A DNA stretch of 64,000 bases from Lycorma delicatula (GCF_047948215.1 NC_134463.1:51953201-52017200), one strand, 5' to 3'. Shown: positions 1 through 11,758, counted from the first letter of the stretch. Notes: generated by a model from the sequence alone, not told the origin. Numbers and translations are program-made.

Positions 1-854
1 GAATGCCGAAGTATAATATACTGAAGCGGCAATGATTGTTAGCGCTTATTGTCCCAAAATGAAAGTTGATAAACGACTCGCCAAACCAATTGCATTAAAA
101 TTCTATTAGCTTCCTAGTACAATCAGCGGCCGTAATTATTTCTTTGGATTCTAATCAATAGCAAATTTTGGCTTGATTATCCATGTAGTAATGGGATCGA
201 ACACCAATAAGAATAAAGAAAGCTGCATTAGATATCCAGAGACTTTCGGAATAGCATACGATCCAATCAAACAACCAATATCGATCAGAGTAGTAATACA
301 ACAGTAATGATGTTCACATTTAAATCAGTTCCTTAGGGAGAATAAAGTGAAGGTGTTACTTATTAGGCTGAATAGTTGCATCCAATATTGTTAAATAGTA
401 GTATTGTGATATTTATACTAATTTGTAATTATAAATAATATTTAGGGATAAGTCAATAGAAAAATATTACATAACTACTTTCCTTAGTAAACAACTTTCT
501 ATTGGATGCTTGCTATCTCTAAATCTGTTCCTTTTAGAAGTGAGCTATGATCCATGCTAAGCCACCTATAATTATTACAGCTATGATACATTAACAGAAA
601 AAATAATGTTTTATTAAATTAAAATTTAACGATTTGATTTCGATAGAAACTGAATTAAGAAATTGTATTTAATCGAAGATAAATGCCCAAACTTTTCCGA
701 TTTTATTTCAAGAAAGTCCTGAATAATTTTCAGTAACATGTTTAGGCGGGTAAGTAGAGAATTGACTGATAAACGGAGCAGTATAATTAATTTAATTCAA
801 ACTGAAAAAAAAATACTATTAATAAATCATCAAATATTAACAATAACCTAAAAT
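1..854. other. AT-rich non-coding stretch, nothing recognised
   Basis: No open frame, repeat unit or RNA gene could be supported here. The first 300 bases are slightly less AT-rich than the rest but show no coding pattern on either strand. Confidence 0.5.
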
Positions 855-1063
855 TATTTGGATAAGAAGCCGTTTGAAAGCAGAAAAATAGTTCGAAAGA
901 GATTGAAATTTCTAACTAAAAGTATTTGCAACGAAAAAAATCTATCCATAAATGCAAAATTGAGACACTATAATTCAGTAGTGAAACCAGTAATCTTTTA
1001 TGGGACAGAAACATCCAGTATAACAAATCTAGAATTACTTTTTAAAATCTGAAAGGAAAACTT
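855..1063 (+). pseudogene. Non-LTR retrotransposon RT C-terminal remnant (LINE-B type)
   Basis: A short open frame (about 64 codons from 858) contains the pattern KRLKFLTKSIC, then LRHYNSVVKP, then FYGTET. This matches the thumb and post-RT part of arthropod LINE reverse transcriptases, where an RHYN-V-KP block precedes a LYG/ASET block. The catalytic RT core is missing upstream and the frame ends soon after SITNLE. A truncated SINE-A follows directly. The LINE-B copies at 11485 and 42499 carry the region C-terminal to this one, so it may be the same family. It is too short for a firm clade assignment. Confidence 0.5.
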
Positions 1064-1450
1064 TAGCAAAGGCAGTTACTTTTATACGGTTTTGAATATT
1101 ATATCATAGACACCGGTATTCTTTGATCGTTGGATTTCAATTAACCACACATCTCACGAATAGTCGAATTTTTTATTTATTTTTAACCTCCGGGAGACCA
1201 CCGTTAGGAATTGCTTCAGAAGATGAGATGAATGATTTGTAGCTTGTGAGAATACCATGCCTGACCGGGATTCGAACCAGGGACCTCCGGATATAAGGCC
1301 GAGACGCTACTACTCGCGCAACGGCGGCGACGAATGGTCGACCTGAGACTGTACAAGATTACACTTCATTCACATTCATACTTATCATCCTCATTCATGC
1401 TCTGAATTAATACCTTACGGTGGTTCCTTAAGCTAAACAGAAAAAGAAAG
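1064..1450 (+). mobile_element. SINE-A copy 1 (5' truncated, split by a SINE-B)
   Basis: The body matches the other SINE-A copies: a SINE-A segment beginning near TAGCAAAGGCAGTTAC, then the shared ATTAACCACACATCT block, and the 3' end with AGCTAAACAGAAAAAGAAAG. The tRNA-like head with both pol III boxes is absent, so this copy is 5' truncated. The element is split at 1168-1330 by a SINE-B in the opposite orientation; without it the two halves join smoothly. Confidence 0.85.
1168..1330 (-). mobile_element. SINE-B nested inside SINE-A
   Basis: On the minus strand this reads as a tRNA-like head with a GTAGTAGCGTCTCGG A-box region and a GGTTCGAATCCC B box, then CAGGCATGG and a tail ending CCCGGAGGTTAA. 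It is flanked by an 11-base target duplication, CGAATAGTCGA at 1157-1167 and CGAATGGTCGA at 1331-1341 (one mismatch), which is host SINE-A sequence. It therefore inserted after the SINE-A. The tail resembles that of SINE-A. Confidence 0.85.
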
Positions 1451-3448
1451 GAAAATTTTAAGAACGATACATGGCCGTAGAAAAACGAAAGACAGATTAG
1501 AATGAAGTTAAATAAGTAAATTTACATTAAAAAAAAAAATTTTGAAGATTTATAAACCACAATTTGAAAAAGAAGACTTAATTTTGTGGAACATATGATT
1601 CGAATGGATTCAGATAAATTGAATAAAAAATCTTTTGATAAATTTTGAAAATATAAAACTCCGTCCCCGTACATAAAAAGGAATTCCTAAATATCGCAAA
1701 CATAGAAATAAAAAACTGTCAAAATAGAAAAAAATTATAGAAAAATTAGTAGAATAGAGGTTCGTGTAAATGTAGAAAAAAATAGAGCGCATTTACTGGA
1801 CAGAAAAAATAAATAAAATAGTGAAAGAATGAAAGAATTTTGTAAGAGAAAGAGGGTAAATCTAAACAGTAGGAATTGAAATGATATTTGCGTGGTTCTC
1901 TGGACGTTTGTTTGAAAAAATAATAATCAACAATTTTTTGTAAAAATATTAAAAGATTTAAGGAAATTTCAATAATCTGAATGCATTACTAAACGCATTA
2001 CTGAATGCATTATTATGTTCAATGAAATTATATCCTACTTTATTTTTTAATCCTATTTGGTTGGTCTAAATGTATAATAAAGTTTAATTAAAAGTTATTT
2101 AAATTTAGGATTGTAAAATTTTACAATTGACAGAAAATCAATTATTATATTGAAATTATTAAATAAACTTAAAAATGTAAATAAGTGTAAAAAAAAAAAT
2201 AAAAACAGAAATCGTATTAAGGGGAACAGATAACTGGGTTATTTCAAACGGATAAAACTTTAGAATAGAAAGTAGTATGTATCATAAAAATTCCTAATTC
2301 TTGAGGAAAACCCCATTGGGAAAATAACTGAGGGTGTTGTTTAACCGAGTAAAGAAGATTGCGTATCCCACTTCTTATCTTAAACCACATCATCTTCTTC
2401 CATAAAAGCTTCAGAGGTCCGTTTCTCTACATTAGTCTATCCTTGTTTTATGTAAACAAAAAAAAAAATGTTTTTTCAGTATTCCCTTTTATTTTTGTCG
2501 GTAAGTTATGTTATTTTTATTATTTCTTTCTTGAATTTACATTTTCTTCTTTATTTTTCATAGGTTTTGCGTTATTTTGAAACTTTTTTTTTATTATGCA
2601 TACAAAATGAATTTTCTAATTTAATTTCTGGATCTAGCATTTTCTTCCCATTTTAACTTTACCGCTTTAGGCGAAAATAAGTTAAGTTGTTATTTCAACT
2701 TTCTATGTTAACTTTTTGAATGAATATTCATGTTTCCTTTTCCGGAGTATTAAACAACTAATTTCGTAAAATAAAGTGTAACTCTCTTTATGTTAGCTTA
2801 TATTATAAAATACAGTTAAATTTTGATGTAAAACAGACTAAGAATGATAATACAAATCAAGTAATTTTAATCATTTATAGATTAATCTTTCAACACTTTT
2901 CTATGCAGATCGACTTCAGTGATATTAAGTACGAGCATCCACTTTTATCTCTCTATTTTATTTTGATACGACCCACTTCCTTTATTTTCTCCAAACAGTA
3001 TTATTTAAATTTCTTTGCTCCTCTATGTAAGAAAAAATATAATTTTTATTTTTCCAAGTTTTTTATTTGACTCGTGGATTACATTCATTTTTAATAACGT
3101 AACAATATAATAAATAAATTAATATGAAATAATAAAAAATTAATTTTGATATGACTGTGAAAAAAAGTTATCAGCAATCTTATTGCATAAATGAATTTTT
3201 ATTTATATAATATATTTGTTTATTTTATATATTTATAACCAGTTATAAATTTAACAAGAAATGTATGCTTAATTTTGTAAAATAATGATTTAATAATTAT
3301 ATCAAATTTTTTTATTATTAATTTATATTTAATTAACATTGCTCTTTTGAGATATCCTGTTCTATTGAAAATAAGCAGTTAATAAGAAATTTTATAGCTT
3401 GTATTTGAAAGGAACAATAATATTAGTTATTAAAAAATTACAAAAAAA
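1451..3448. other. AT-rich stretch without a recognised gene
   Basis: About 2 kb of AT-rich DNA with several T- and A-runs. Open frames here (for example 1610-1792 minus and 2359-2580 plus) encode low-complexity Phe/Tyr/Leu-rich strings typical of AT-rich non-coding DNA. No repeat match to the rest of the window was noticed. Confidence 0.5.
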
Positions 3449-3661
3449 ATCTGATATGGACACTACATAATTTCTTGTCCTTCTATTAAATTACCTATAC
3501 ATATTTTCAAACGTACATAAAATGTTATTTCACTAATAACTTCTGATTTTTTTTTTATTGTTATTATTAAACTATTATTTATTGTAAATTTTTTCTACAC
3601 TCAGATATTAATAATTATTAATAAATCAATACTACATTTAAATTTAAAAAAAGTTAAAAAA
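3449..3661 (-). repeat. Rep700 family, partial copy (one terminus)
   Basis: It begins on the plus strand with ATCTGATATGGACAC and continues through TTAATAATTATTAATAAATC to an A-rich end at AAAAAAGG. The same order is seen in the minus copy at 26068 and in the plus copies at 36131 and 46915, read in reverse. Only about 210 bases of the usual 600-700 are present. A charged open frame starts right where the family match stops. Confidence 0.65.
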
Positions 3662-3670
3662 GGAATTTGA

Positions 3671-3877
3671 AAAAAGGAAGAAAATGTTAAAACCAAAGAA
3701 AGAATAAAAATATTAAGAGAGGATGTTGAATATAAAGAGAGAGAAAATTTGAAAACTAGAAAACGTGTACAAAAATTAAGATCAGAAGAATCATATCAAA
3801 CCAAAGAGAGATTAAATGATCAACAACAAAAAACAAAGGAAATGATGATCAACTTCGACTGGTATGTATGTTCTTAA
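3671..3877 (+). pseudogene. Lys/Glu/Arg-rich open frame, possible transposon ORF fragment
   Basis: A 68-codon open frame runs from just after a TGA at 3668 to a TAA at 3875. It has no ATG near its start. It encodes a very charged sequence with spaced units (KERIKILRED, YKERENLKTRKR, TKERLNDQQQKTKE), probably helical. Such repeated K/E/R units occur in N-terminal parts of some Helitron-like and other transposon proteins, but the strand is purine-rich, which lowers stop-codon frequency, so an open frame could arise by chance. It lies directly next to a Rep700 terminus. Function is not assigned. Confidence 0.3.
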
Positions 3878-4460
3878 GAACGTGTGTCAGCGGTATTTTC
3901 ATTAATATCTCTGAACAGGATAAACATAAATATTACACCAACTTGTTAATATATACGACTGGAATAAATATACTTCCTAGCTTAAAAATAGTGAGCTGAT
4001 TGGAATCTGTACTCCAATATAATTTGTTTTTAACATTAATTTTTGAGATTGAAAATCTCCTGTACTATTGCATCAATATACACAATATGGGAACTTTTTA
4101 GAAAAAGGGAGTCCCACAGGTCTCAAAATATGACACTGCATCAGTTTCTCAAGTTGCGGCTGTTATTAAAAATGTTGTATGAACTGTCGAATTAGAGGTT
4201 CAAATAGAATCCAAATTCTTTTAATAAAAATATTGATTTTTATAGCAATTATATTCTATGTACAGTATAGTTTTGCTGTCAATGGATCAACTCGGCTCCA
4301 ATATTTTTAAAAGAAATTTGTTTTTTTTCAAATATACTTTTAATATTGCATAATTTTTTATGTAAAAATATCACTTGCTCAATAAGTCAAATCGAACCAA
4401 AATCTTTTAGTGAATAGTTTGAATATTATTTTTTTTTTATATTTATATATTTAATATAAT

Positions 4461-5730
4461 TTTTTTTTTTTGTCTTCGATCATTTGATTGGTTTGATGCA
4501 GCTCTCCAAGATTCCCTATCTAATGCTAGTCGTTTCATTTCAGTATACCCTCTACATCCTACATCCCTTTACATTTGTTTTACATATTCCAAACGTGGCC
4601 TGCCTACACAATTTTTTCCTTCTACCTGTCCTTCCAATATTAAAGCGACTATTCCAGGATGCCTTAGTATGAGGCCTATAAGTCTCTCTCTTCTTTTAAC
4701 TATATTTTTCCAAATTCTTCTTTCTTCATCTATTTGCCGCAATACCTCTTCATTTGTCACTTTATCCACCCATCTGATTTTTAACATTCTCCTATAGCAC
4801 CACATTTCAAAAGCTTCTAATCTTTTCTTCTCAGATACTCCGATGGTCCAAGTTTCACTTCCATATAAAGCGACACTCCAAACATACACTTTCAAAAATC
4901 TTTTCCTGACATTTAAATTAATTTTTGATGTAAACAAATTATATTTCTTACTGAAGGCTCGTTTCGCTTGTGCTATTCGGCATTTTATATCGCTCCTGCT
5001 TCGTCCATCTTTAGTAATTCTACTTCCCAAATAACAAATTTCTTCTACCTCCATAATTTTTTCTCCCCCTATTTTCCCATTCAGTAGTCCATCTTTGTTA
5101 TTTCTACTATGTTTCATTACTTTCGATTTGTTCTTGTTTATTTTCATGCGATAGTTCTTGCGTAGGACTTCATCTATGCCATTCATTGTTTCTTCTAAAT
5201 CCTTTTTACTCTCGGCAAGAATTACTATATCAGCAAATCGTAGCATCTTTATCTTTTCACCTTGTACTGTTACTCCGAATCTAAATTGTTCTTTAACATC
5301 ATTAACTGCTAGTTCCATGTAAAGATTAAAAAGTAACGGAGATAGGTAACATCCTTGTCGGACTCCCTTTCTTATTACGGCTTCTTTCTTATATTCCTCA
5401 AATGTTACTGTTGCTGTTTGGTTCCTGTACATGTTAGCAATTGTTCTTCTATCTCTGTATTTGAACCCTAATTTTTTTAAATTGCTGAACATTTTATTCC
5501 AGTCTACGTTATCGAATGCCTTTTCTAGGTCTATAAACGCCAAGTATGTTGGTTTGTTTTTCTTTAATCTTCCTTCTACTATTAATCTGAGGCCTAAAAT
5601 TGCTTCCCTTGTCCCTATACTTTTCCTGAAACCAAATTGGTCGTCTCCTAACACTTTTTCCACTCTCCTCTGAATTCTTCTGTATAGAATTGTAGTTAAG
5701 ATAAAGTTAAAGAATTCTAGTTAATAAATA
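4461..5730 (-). mobile_element. RTE-like non-LTR retrotransposon, copy 1 (5' truncated)
   Basis: The minus-strand element ends in a poly-A (plus-strand T run at 4461-4471) immediately after the coding region, so the 3' UTR is only a few bases, as in RTE-type LINEs. Coding-like sequence can be followed back to about 5720. TTAATATAAT occurs at both 4451-4460 and 5731-5740 and fits as a 10-bp target duplication, although AT-rich sequence makes chance matches possible. The endonuclease and most N-terminal RT regions are absent. Confidence 0.8.
4569..5700 (-). pseudogene. Reverse transcriptase fragment of RTE-like element, defective FADD box
   Basis: A long open frame on the minus strand covers most of an RT domain. 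It starts within ILYRRIQRR and GDDQFGFRKSIGTREAI, then has the catalytic A-block AFIDLEKAFDNVDW, the RQGCYLSPLLFNLY block and the palm motif region LRFADIVILAES. Family members carry FADD here; one Asp codon is missing, leaving FADI. Downstream come YLGS, WSVALYGSETWTI, MWCYRRMLKIRW and RHPGIVALILEGQ. A stop follows KQM at 4569, before the conserved DVGCRGYTEMK end. RT would copy element RNA during target-primed insertion; this copy lacks a key metal ligand, the 5' half and the final residues, so it is dead. Confidence 0.85.
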
Positions 5731-5740
5731 TTAATATAAT

Positions 5741-6320
5741 ATTTATTAATATTTAATACCGTTATTACGGTAATATATTTTAAAATCCTACGAAATATTT
5801 GAAATAATAATGTATCAAATTCAAAGTCGGAAACGGAATGTAATTTTTTAAGGCTGTTTTAATTCATTTATAAATTTATAAAAATTACTTCCCGTCATTT
5901 TACTGTAATATGAGCTCTCTTTGGATGTGGCATGCTTACGAAAAAAATTACGTACACATGAATAACACAGGCTATAAAAATTATATAATTTAAATTTTAA
6001 ATAACAATCAACATGTTTTATATTTTATTTTTTATTAACAACTGATATCACGACGCAGAGTCAACTTTAATAAGATTATTACTTTTTATCCTCCTAATTT
6101 ATCTTATTAAAAAATAATAATTTAATTACATATCACAATAGAAGTTACTATGGTGGTTATTTAAATATTAATTATACACAAACGGTAGGCTAAAATATAG
6201 TTTCCCCTGTATGCAGATTTAAATTCTGCAACAAGCGTGAAAATTTTAGTTTAGCACTTGATTACAATCTGTAGTATAATTACCGCTCGATTGTTGCTCA
6301 GTATATGGTAAACAATAAAT
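5741..6320. other. AT-rich spacer
   Basis: No gene seen. A small inverted repeat, TACCGT-TATT-ACGGTA, lies near 5757-5772, next to the putative target duplication of the RTE-like copy. Confidence 0.4.
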
Positions 6321-6327
6321 ACTGATT

Positions 6328-6480
6328 ACGGTGGGTTTAAATTCAGGTGCCTCTACGTGTAGATTTAAATTTGTAACATTCTCTAATGGTTGTGAAATGT
6401 TTGGTTTGGAATTGGTAATAGTTGATATAATATTTAGTGGGTGCCTAGATCATGTTTGCACCTGTCTTGAGAATAGTGGC
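6328..6480 (+). repeat. Direct repeat unit 1 (partner at 6985)
   Basis: GGTGGGTTTAAATTCAG, CTACGTG-AGATTTAAATTT, and AACATTCTCTAATGGTTG occur in the same order here and at 6985-7150. The two units are roughly 80% alike by eye over 150 bases and lie 655 bases apart in direct orientation. A shorter related piece (GTATGCAGATTTAAATTCTG) lies at about 6212. Function is unknown; it may be part of an old transposon. Confidence 0.6.
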
Positions 6481-6984
6481 GTGTAAGTACGCAAAACAAG
6501 AAGAAAATTTACATTCTTATGATTAAAAGAAGTAGGGAATAAAATGTAATCCATGAAAAATTCGATGAAGGAATTTGTAATTTTCTACTATCAATCCGTA
6601 AGGACTTGTTTAAACTGAACATAAAATTTGAAGATACTGGAATTTTCTCCACAAGCATACGTGCTTAGAATTAGTTGTACTTTTGAAGAAAAAAAAGTTA
6701 TAATAATGAAATTAGTAAAGAGCTCTCAAACGTCAGCCAAAAAGCTCTCCTTTCCACTCGAAACACCCAGAACAAATTTAAAAAAGATTTTATAGGAGTT
6801 GAAGTTATCAACCTACATTATTCCATGAAAATGGTTTTAAAATGATAGAATTTTCTAAGAACGTATTATTCATTGTGAAATAGTTCTCATTTTTTAGCTG
6901 TGACAGGATTTAATAAAGCACGCTTAAAATCACAGTAATTAAGCTTAAGTATCTGATGAAAAAATTGTGATACTAATCATCGAA

Positions 6985-7150
6985 AAGGTGGGTTTAAATT
7001 CAGTTTTGTCTACGTGCAGATTTAAATTTCTAACATTCTCTAATGGTTGGAAAATTTTAGGTTTGAAATTTTTAATAATCAGCTAATATAATTTCTATAA
7101 TTTTTTAATTGATATCCCGATCATATCTGCTTTTGTATTGAGAATACTCT
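6985..7150 (+). repeat. Direct repeat unit 2 (partner at 6328)
   Basis: Second copy of the 6328 unit, including AACATTCTCTAATGGTTG and a divergent GATCAT-T-TGC-TGT-TTGAGAATA end. Between the two units there is no recognisable gene. Confidence 0.6.
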
Positions 7151-7929
7151 TCATGTACCAGGAATGGTATTTCGTGTGGGATCTCTTAAAAGAAGGAGAG
7201 TCGGGATCTCATTTCTTTGAATGGTATAACAGTTGATTCATACATTGATATATGAAACATATCTGCTACCCCCGTTTTTTCTAAAGAACCCTGTATTTAA
7301 AATTGGCCATCCCAGCAAAATACGGCTCCTCCTTGCTGGGTATTACAAATTAGAGTCTACTTTGATGAAACATTTCCTGAATGAATAGGATGCTGAAGAA
7401 TATTTCGTCCCCACGTTGATACCTAACGACTTGCATTCCAAGGCATCGTCAAGCATATGTGTGGTATTTGCTTCAAATTTAAATGACCTGAAGAGCGTTA
7501 ATCTACCATTCAACAATTTTTTTTATAAATCGGGGTAAAACATTATTAAAAAGTTTTTAAATTCAGTGGTTATCCGCTGCCACAAATTCATAAACACAGA
7601 AAGACAACGCAGCGAAACTTCCACTGATGTGTATTAAAAATCTTAACAACACAAAAACCTTTTGCAGTTTAGAAATTGATTTTTGGCCAAATCTTTCTAT
7701 ACATTTTCCAAAAAATATTAAGTGAATATGAGTCTAATTTTTTGTTTTAATTTTAGGCCAAATAATTGCTTGTACTTCCTGTTTTTTTTTGTTTTTTTTG
7801 GTTTTGGTCTCCCGCTGTGGGAAACAAAAGCACCAAAGAACAGAATCGGTTTATGGATAAATCACTGTAATTTTTATTGTGTCACCTGTACAAAGACAAT
7901 TATAATTTTTAATAATTGACTCTTAATAC

Positions 7930-8490
7930 TGCTTGCCCTGAGGTAGGTAATCCCTACGTCCGGAACACAACATCTAAGTTCCACGTCCAGGGCGGCAACA
8001 GCTGTACTTATGTACAATACACATAGCTGGGTTCCGAATAAATACCTCGGTTATGCTTTTTTACATTTGACCTGTTTCCAACTTCAGGTCACTAAACGGA
8101 CTGGGTTTTTCGGCTACCTGCAGGAAATGGAATAATAAACGATTTTGGAAATGGACTCATACCACTTTTAGAGCTGGCGATGTGGCGGCCAGGGTCAATG
8201 TTATTGCAGGTGTAACGGAGACCCTTCCGTTGTCCACATGCCCCCTGCGATGGCAAGCATGTGTAGCAATGGTGCCCATGTATGTCGGTGCATGGGAGCT
8301 CTGAAAGCTTCGGTGAGTAGGAGCCTAGAGTCAGTGCAGAGATTGCGAATCCGCTCTCTGCCAGGACATCTGAAAATGGACTTCCTATTGTAATGAGTAC
8401 CATGATTCGGCTTCCGGAAAATTTCAACATATCTTCGCGTTTCACATCCCTCAGACCCCCAAAACCGTCAGCTGAGAAGATTATATAAAC
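7930..8490. repeat. GC-richer segment, probable unclassified transposon remnant
   Basis: About 560 bases are clearly richer in G and C than the flanks and end at a CATA/TA microsatellite (8495-8522). A 135-codon minus-strand open frame (8092-8499) and a shorter plus-strand frame with regular Cys residues (CSNGAHVCRCMGAL) are both open, and neither matches a domain I know. The base composition and sharp edges suggest an inserted element, for example the 5' region of a retrotransposon. No target duplication was found. Confidence 0.35.
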
Positions 8491-8695
8491 ATTATTCATA
8501 CATACATATATATATATATGTATATTTACATGTCACTTTTTTGTGAACAGGTTAACTGCCGTAAATGTATTGCGCCCATCACTTTCAAATGGTTTCTTAA
8601 AAATAACTTCTCTCAAAATATCGGTCGTGTTCCTTAAATAGCCAAGATCATACCATGAGAAAGGAAATGGGAAAAGCTTATTAGAAAAAAAATAT

Positions 8696-9300
8696 CGCTA
8701 TAACTTTCTTATTAAGTAAAATATCGAATTTATTTAAAGTTCCTATTATATTGTGGGTAAAGGCCTACAACTTATGTAAATAAATTTGTTTTATATCACC
8801 AACCATTTGTGTGGAAAAAATGATGTTTCGAAGAAAATAAATCTTACCACCCTTAATAGGCACAGTATGGAATCGGTTTAAAGTGGTCGTTAGTCCTCTA
8901 AACATTACCTAAAAGTTTTTTCTGACCAGTCCTTATATGACTGGTCAAATTTTATATGACCACTCCTTACGGCAAGAGATGACCAAAACAAAAAAAAACC
9001 AGTAAAAACAAAATATCGGTGTAACTTTCTTATTAAGTAAAATATCGAATTTATTTAAAATTCCTACTATTCTTTGAATAAGGTATTATAACTTATTTCA
9101 GTAAAGTTTTTTTGATATCACCAATCATTGGCCAAGAGGGTGGAAAAAATGGGGTTTTGAAGACAAAACCATCTACCTCCCTTAATAGGCACAGTATCAG
9201 ATCGGTTTAAAGTGGTCGTTAGGCCTTTAAAAATTTCCTGAAACGTTTGTCTGAAACAATTTTGGATATGACCAACTCTTACGTTGTATTGCTTGTTGTA
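8696..9300 (+). repeat. Tandem duplication, period about 321 bp
   Basis: Two units follow each other. TAACTTTCTTATTAAGTAAA begins at 8701 and again at 9022. Later landmarks recur in the same order: TTAATAGGCACAGTAT at about 8866 and 9184, and ATCGGTTTAAAGTGGTCGTT at about 8872 and 9199. By eye the units are 75-80% alike. No coding function is seen. It may be a duplicated transposon end or an old satellite-like pair. Confidence 0.75.
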
Positions 9301-10740
9301 TTCTAAACATGTGAACCTTTTTTTCGCATGCAACCATTAGCACCGGTGAAATCTACCTCCGCCTTCCGGCGTACCGAAAGGGATATTTTTTTATGTATTA
9401 CTACATAAACATTATACATTAACTCCTTTAAAGCATCAGATGGAACATGTATTATTTTTAAATATTTAATGTTTTTTACGTTGTCACTTAATGATTTGGG
9501 TGATCTAAAAAGACACACCATTAATTCTTAACGACCGTATAATCGTACTTAATCATAATATTCGTTTTTAAAAAGTAGTTTCTAAAAAAATAAGGAGAAA
9601 TGTAGTTTCTCGTTGGTTTTTTAAAATTTCTACTAACACCACGAAAGTGCTGATAATATTTGTATGTTTAGACAATGTATTCAGTATTTATCAAAGGGAC
9701 TACATTATTCAATGAATAAATTTTGTAAATTCATTCAGTGAATTAAGAAACCATTCAGTGAATGTGCTCTATTAAAGATGAAGCTCAATCGATCTCTTAC
9801 AACAGTTGAACGTTTAAGTAGATGTTTTTTATCTACAACCATATGTACGTGTAATTTTTGCTAAAACATATATTTAACCTTATTTAATAAATGAATAAAC
9901 TCATAAATTTTTAAATATCTTTCTTTATATAAATTCTTTTCCCGAAATTATTTTCGTATAGATTAAATAGAAATGTTATTTTAAGATATTTCAAGACCTA
10001 GAGTATATAATAGATAACGGTTTCAAGGCATCATTACTTATGTGTATATGTTCAACCAAGTGCCATACCCACTTCAGTCATCCATCTTTGTTTTTGTTAT
10101 CACACCACTTTCTCTTTCCCTCATTTCTATATCTATCTCCTCTTACTATTTATTATATTCGTCTACTCCGGCTAATAAATAAATACGATAAAGAAAAATG
10201 AATAAAAGAAATTTTGTAACTATTATAAACTTAAAAATGATTTTTTCTTTTTTCGTGTTTAAGCATATTCACCATAAAGAAATAGCATTACATTATCTTC
10301 AGATGAGTAAATCATTGAATTACTTAAATGAAAAGAAATCTGTAATTAAAAACATTTAAAAATGATCTAAACATCTCAATCCGAAAAAAAAAATAGCTTT
10401 GTTAAAGAGTTATTGAAATAAATGAGAAAGAAAGAACGAATTAAACTTACAAATTTTTCCTTATAATCTAAAAGATAATAACCATTTCAGTTATCATAGA
10501 AACAATTCTAATAACAAATTAAGTATATAAACATCAAAATACTAATTAAACTAATATTTAACTAGACAAAAAGAAAAAAGCTGGCAACACAGTTGTATGA
10601 CTTTCCTGTCCTACTACTGCGGTTTGTTTCTGATGCATGGGTTACACAAACTTACACAACAAAACTTAAAGTAAAATATATATAATTTTATTTAGATATA
10701 ATATTTTTTCGTTTATTTAATTCAATGATTCTAAATAAAG
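9301..10740. other. AT-rich stretch, no gene recognised
   Basis: Nothing coding could be supported. Small minus-strand frames at 9118-9521 overlap the tandem duplication and give no recognisable protein. Confidence 0.45.
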
Positions 10741-10855
10741 GGCGTAGGTATACCGTATTTAATTCGCGCGGGTATGGCAGTAGTTGCGGCTTCGGTTGAC
10801 ACTAACTAAACTAATGTAATTTCACAACTTTCATAGGACAAATTTCACTTGTACA

Positions 10856-10945
10856 GTCGGAAGACTGGTTTAGCCAAGAGGCTTAACGCACGAATTACCG
10901 AGTAATCCGGGCGACCGATTTCGAGACCCAGCCAAATCGAGTTAC
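10856..10945 (+). ncRNA. tRNA-like pol III head of a possible third SINE family
   Basis: TGGTTTAGCCAAGAGG (10866-10881) resembles a tRNA A box and GATTTCGAGACCC (10917-10929) resembles a B box, about 36 bases apart. The head differs from both SINE-A and SINE-B. The following 500 bases look like dispersed repeat sequence. No second copy is in the window, so the SINE call is inferred from the box spacing only. Confidence 0.4.
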
Positions 10946-10989
10946 GTTTTTACACGTTAAATATTATTCATTTATTTAATTCTACCGCT

Positions 10990-11484
10990 CATCTGTAATG
11001 TAACAATATAGCAGTAGTTTAGTGCATTCTTTGGGTGAGGGTGCGATTTTTCAAAAACATTTTTTCTTTGCAAATATTGTTATTTTTTAATTGTTAATAA
11101 ATGTCGCAAAGAAGAATATGATCGTAATTAGTTGAAATCTCGAGATATTGAGGGGGACCTTGCTCTACAGCCTCAACCCCTTGATCTTTTACGTTTAAAA
11201 TTTAATAACGTGAATGTTCTATATATAGAAATAATCTGACCAAATTTGATCAAAATTGTTCCAGTAGTTCTGGAGGTATAACCTGATTTAGAGGCCAACA
11301 CCGAATACACACACGTACGTGTGAAACATTAACATCCGGAAAATTTCCATCTGGTTTTTTTTTGATTCCTTAGGTGTCAAAACGTCAAGATCTGGTGAAA
11401 ATCAAATATGCCCAAATTTGATCGATTACCATCCGTCCCTTCTAGAGGTATAGCGCTATCTAGACGGAAAAGTAAAAAAATTAG
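10990..11484. repeat. Repeat-like segment, unclassified
   Basis: The stretch carries motifs often seen in non-coding parts of arthropod transposons (CTGACCAAATTTGATCAAAA, TTCTGGAGGTATAACCTGA, ACACACACGTACGTGTG). It may be the body of the element whose head is at 10856. No end or target duplication was identified. Confidence 0.3.
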
Positions 11485-11758
11485 CTTTTTTTCTTTTTAC
11501 GACCTCACAGGATCACTTTAGTTCAATTTCTGGACCAGTCCATTTTGTAATCGGATCTTCTTATTTGAGGCGTTCTGATCTTTGGCGCCTGTCCTCGTCT
11601 GAATACATCCTGTTGGAATTCTTTTTGATTTTAGGTTCAAATGTTATCATATTAGTTTTAATTAGTTTATCATAATTTCCAGATTTTATGATTAGATCTT
11701 CTTTGGAGATTCTCAACTGTTCTATATCTTTTCGGACTTCCTTTAAATGAGTTTATTA
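11485..11758 (-). mobile_element. LINE-B 3' end, copy A
   Basis: The minus strand is homologous to 42499-42790: it ends with TGAGGTCGTAAAAAG and an A-rich tail, and inward carries GGCGCCAAAGATCAGAACGC and a basic segment read as KEVRKDMEKL in the longer copy. By comparison with the 42.5 kb copy this is the last part of the ORF of a non-LTR element. Severe 5' truncation; a central ~55-base segment present in copy B is missing here. Confidence 0.65.

Noticed and set aside
7160..7560. Possible transposase C-terminal remnant on the plus strand
   Set aside because: YFDETFPE-like residues suggested it, but no catalytic block or terminus could be aligned.
8092..8499. 135-codon open frame on the minus strand
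   Set aside because: No domain recognised, both strands are open in this GC-richer patch, and it lies in a probable transposon remnant.
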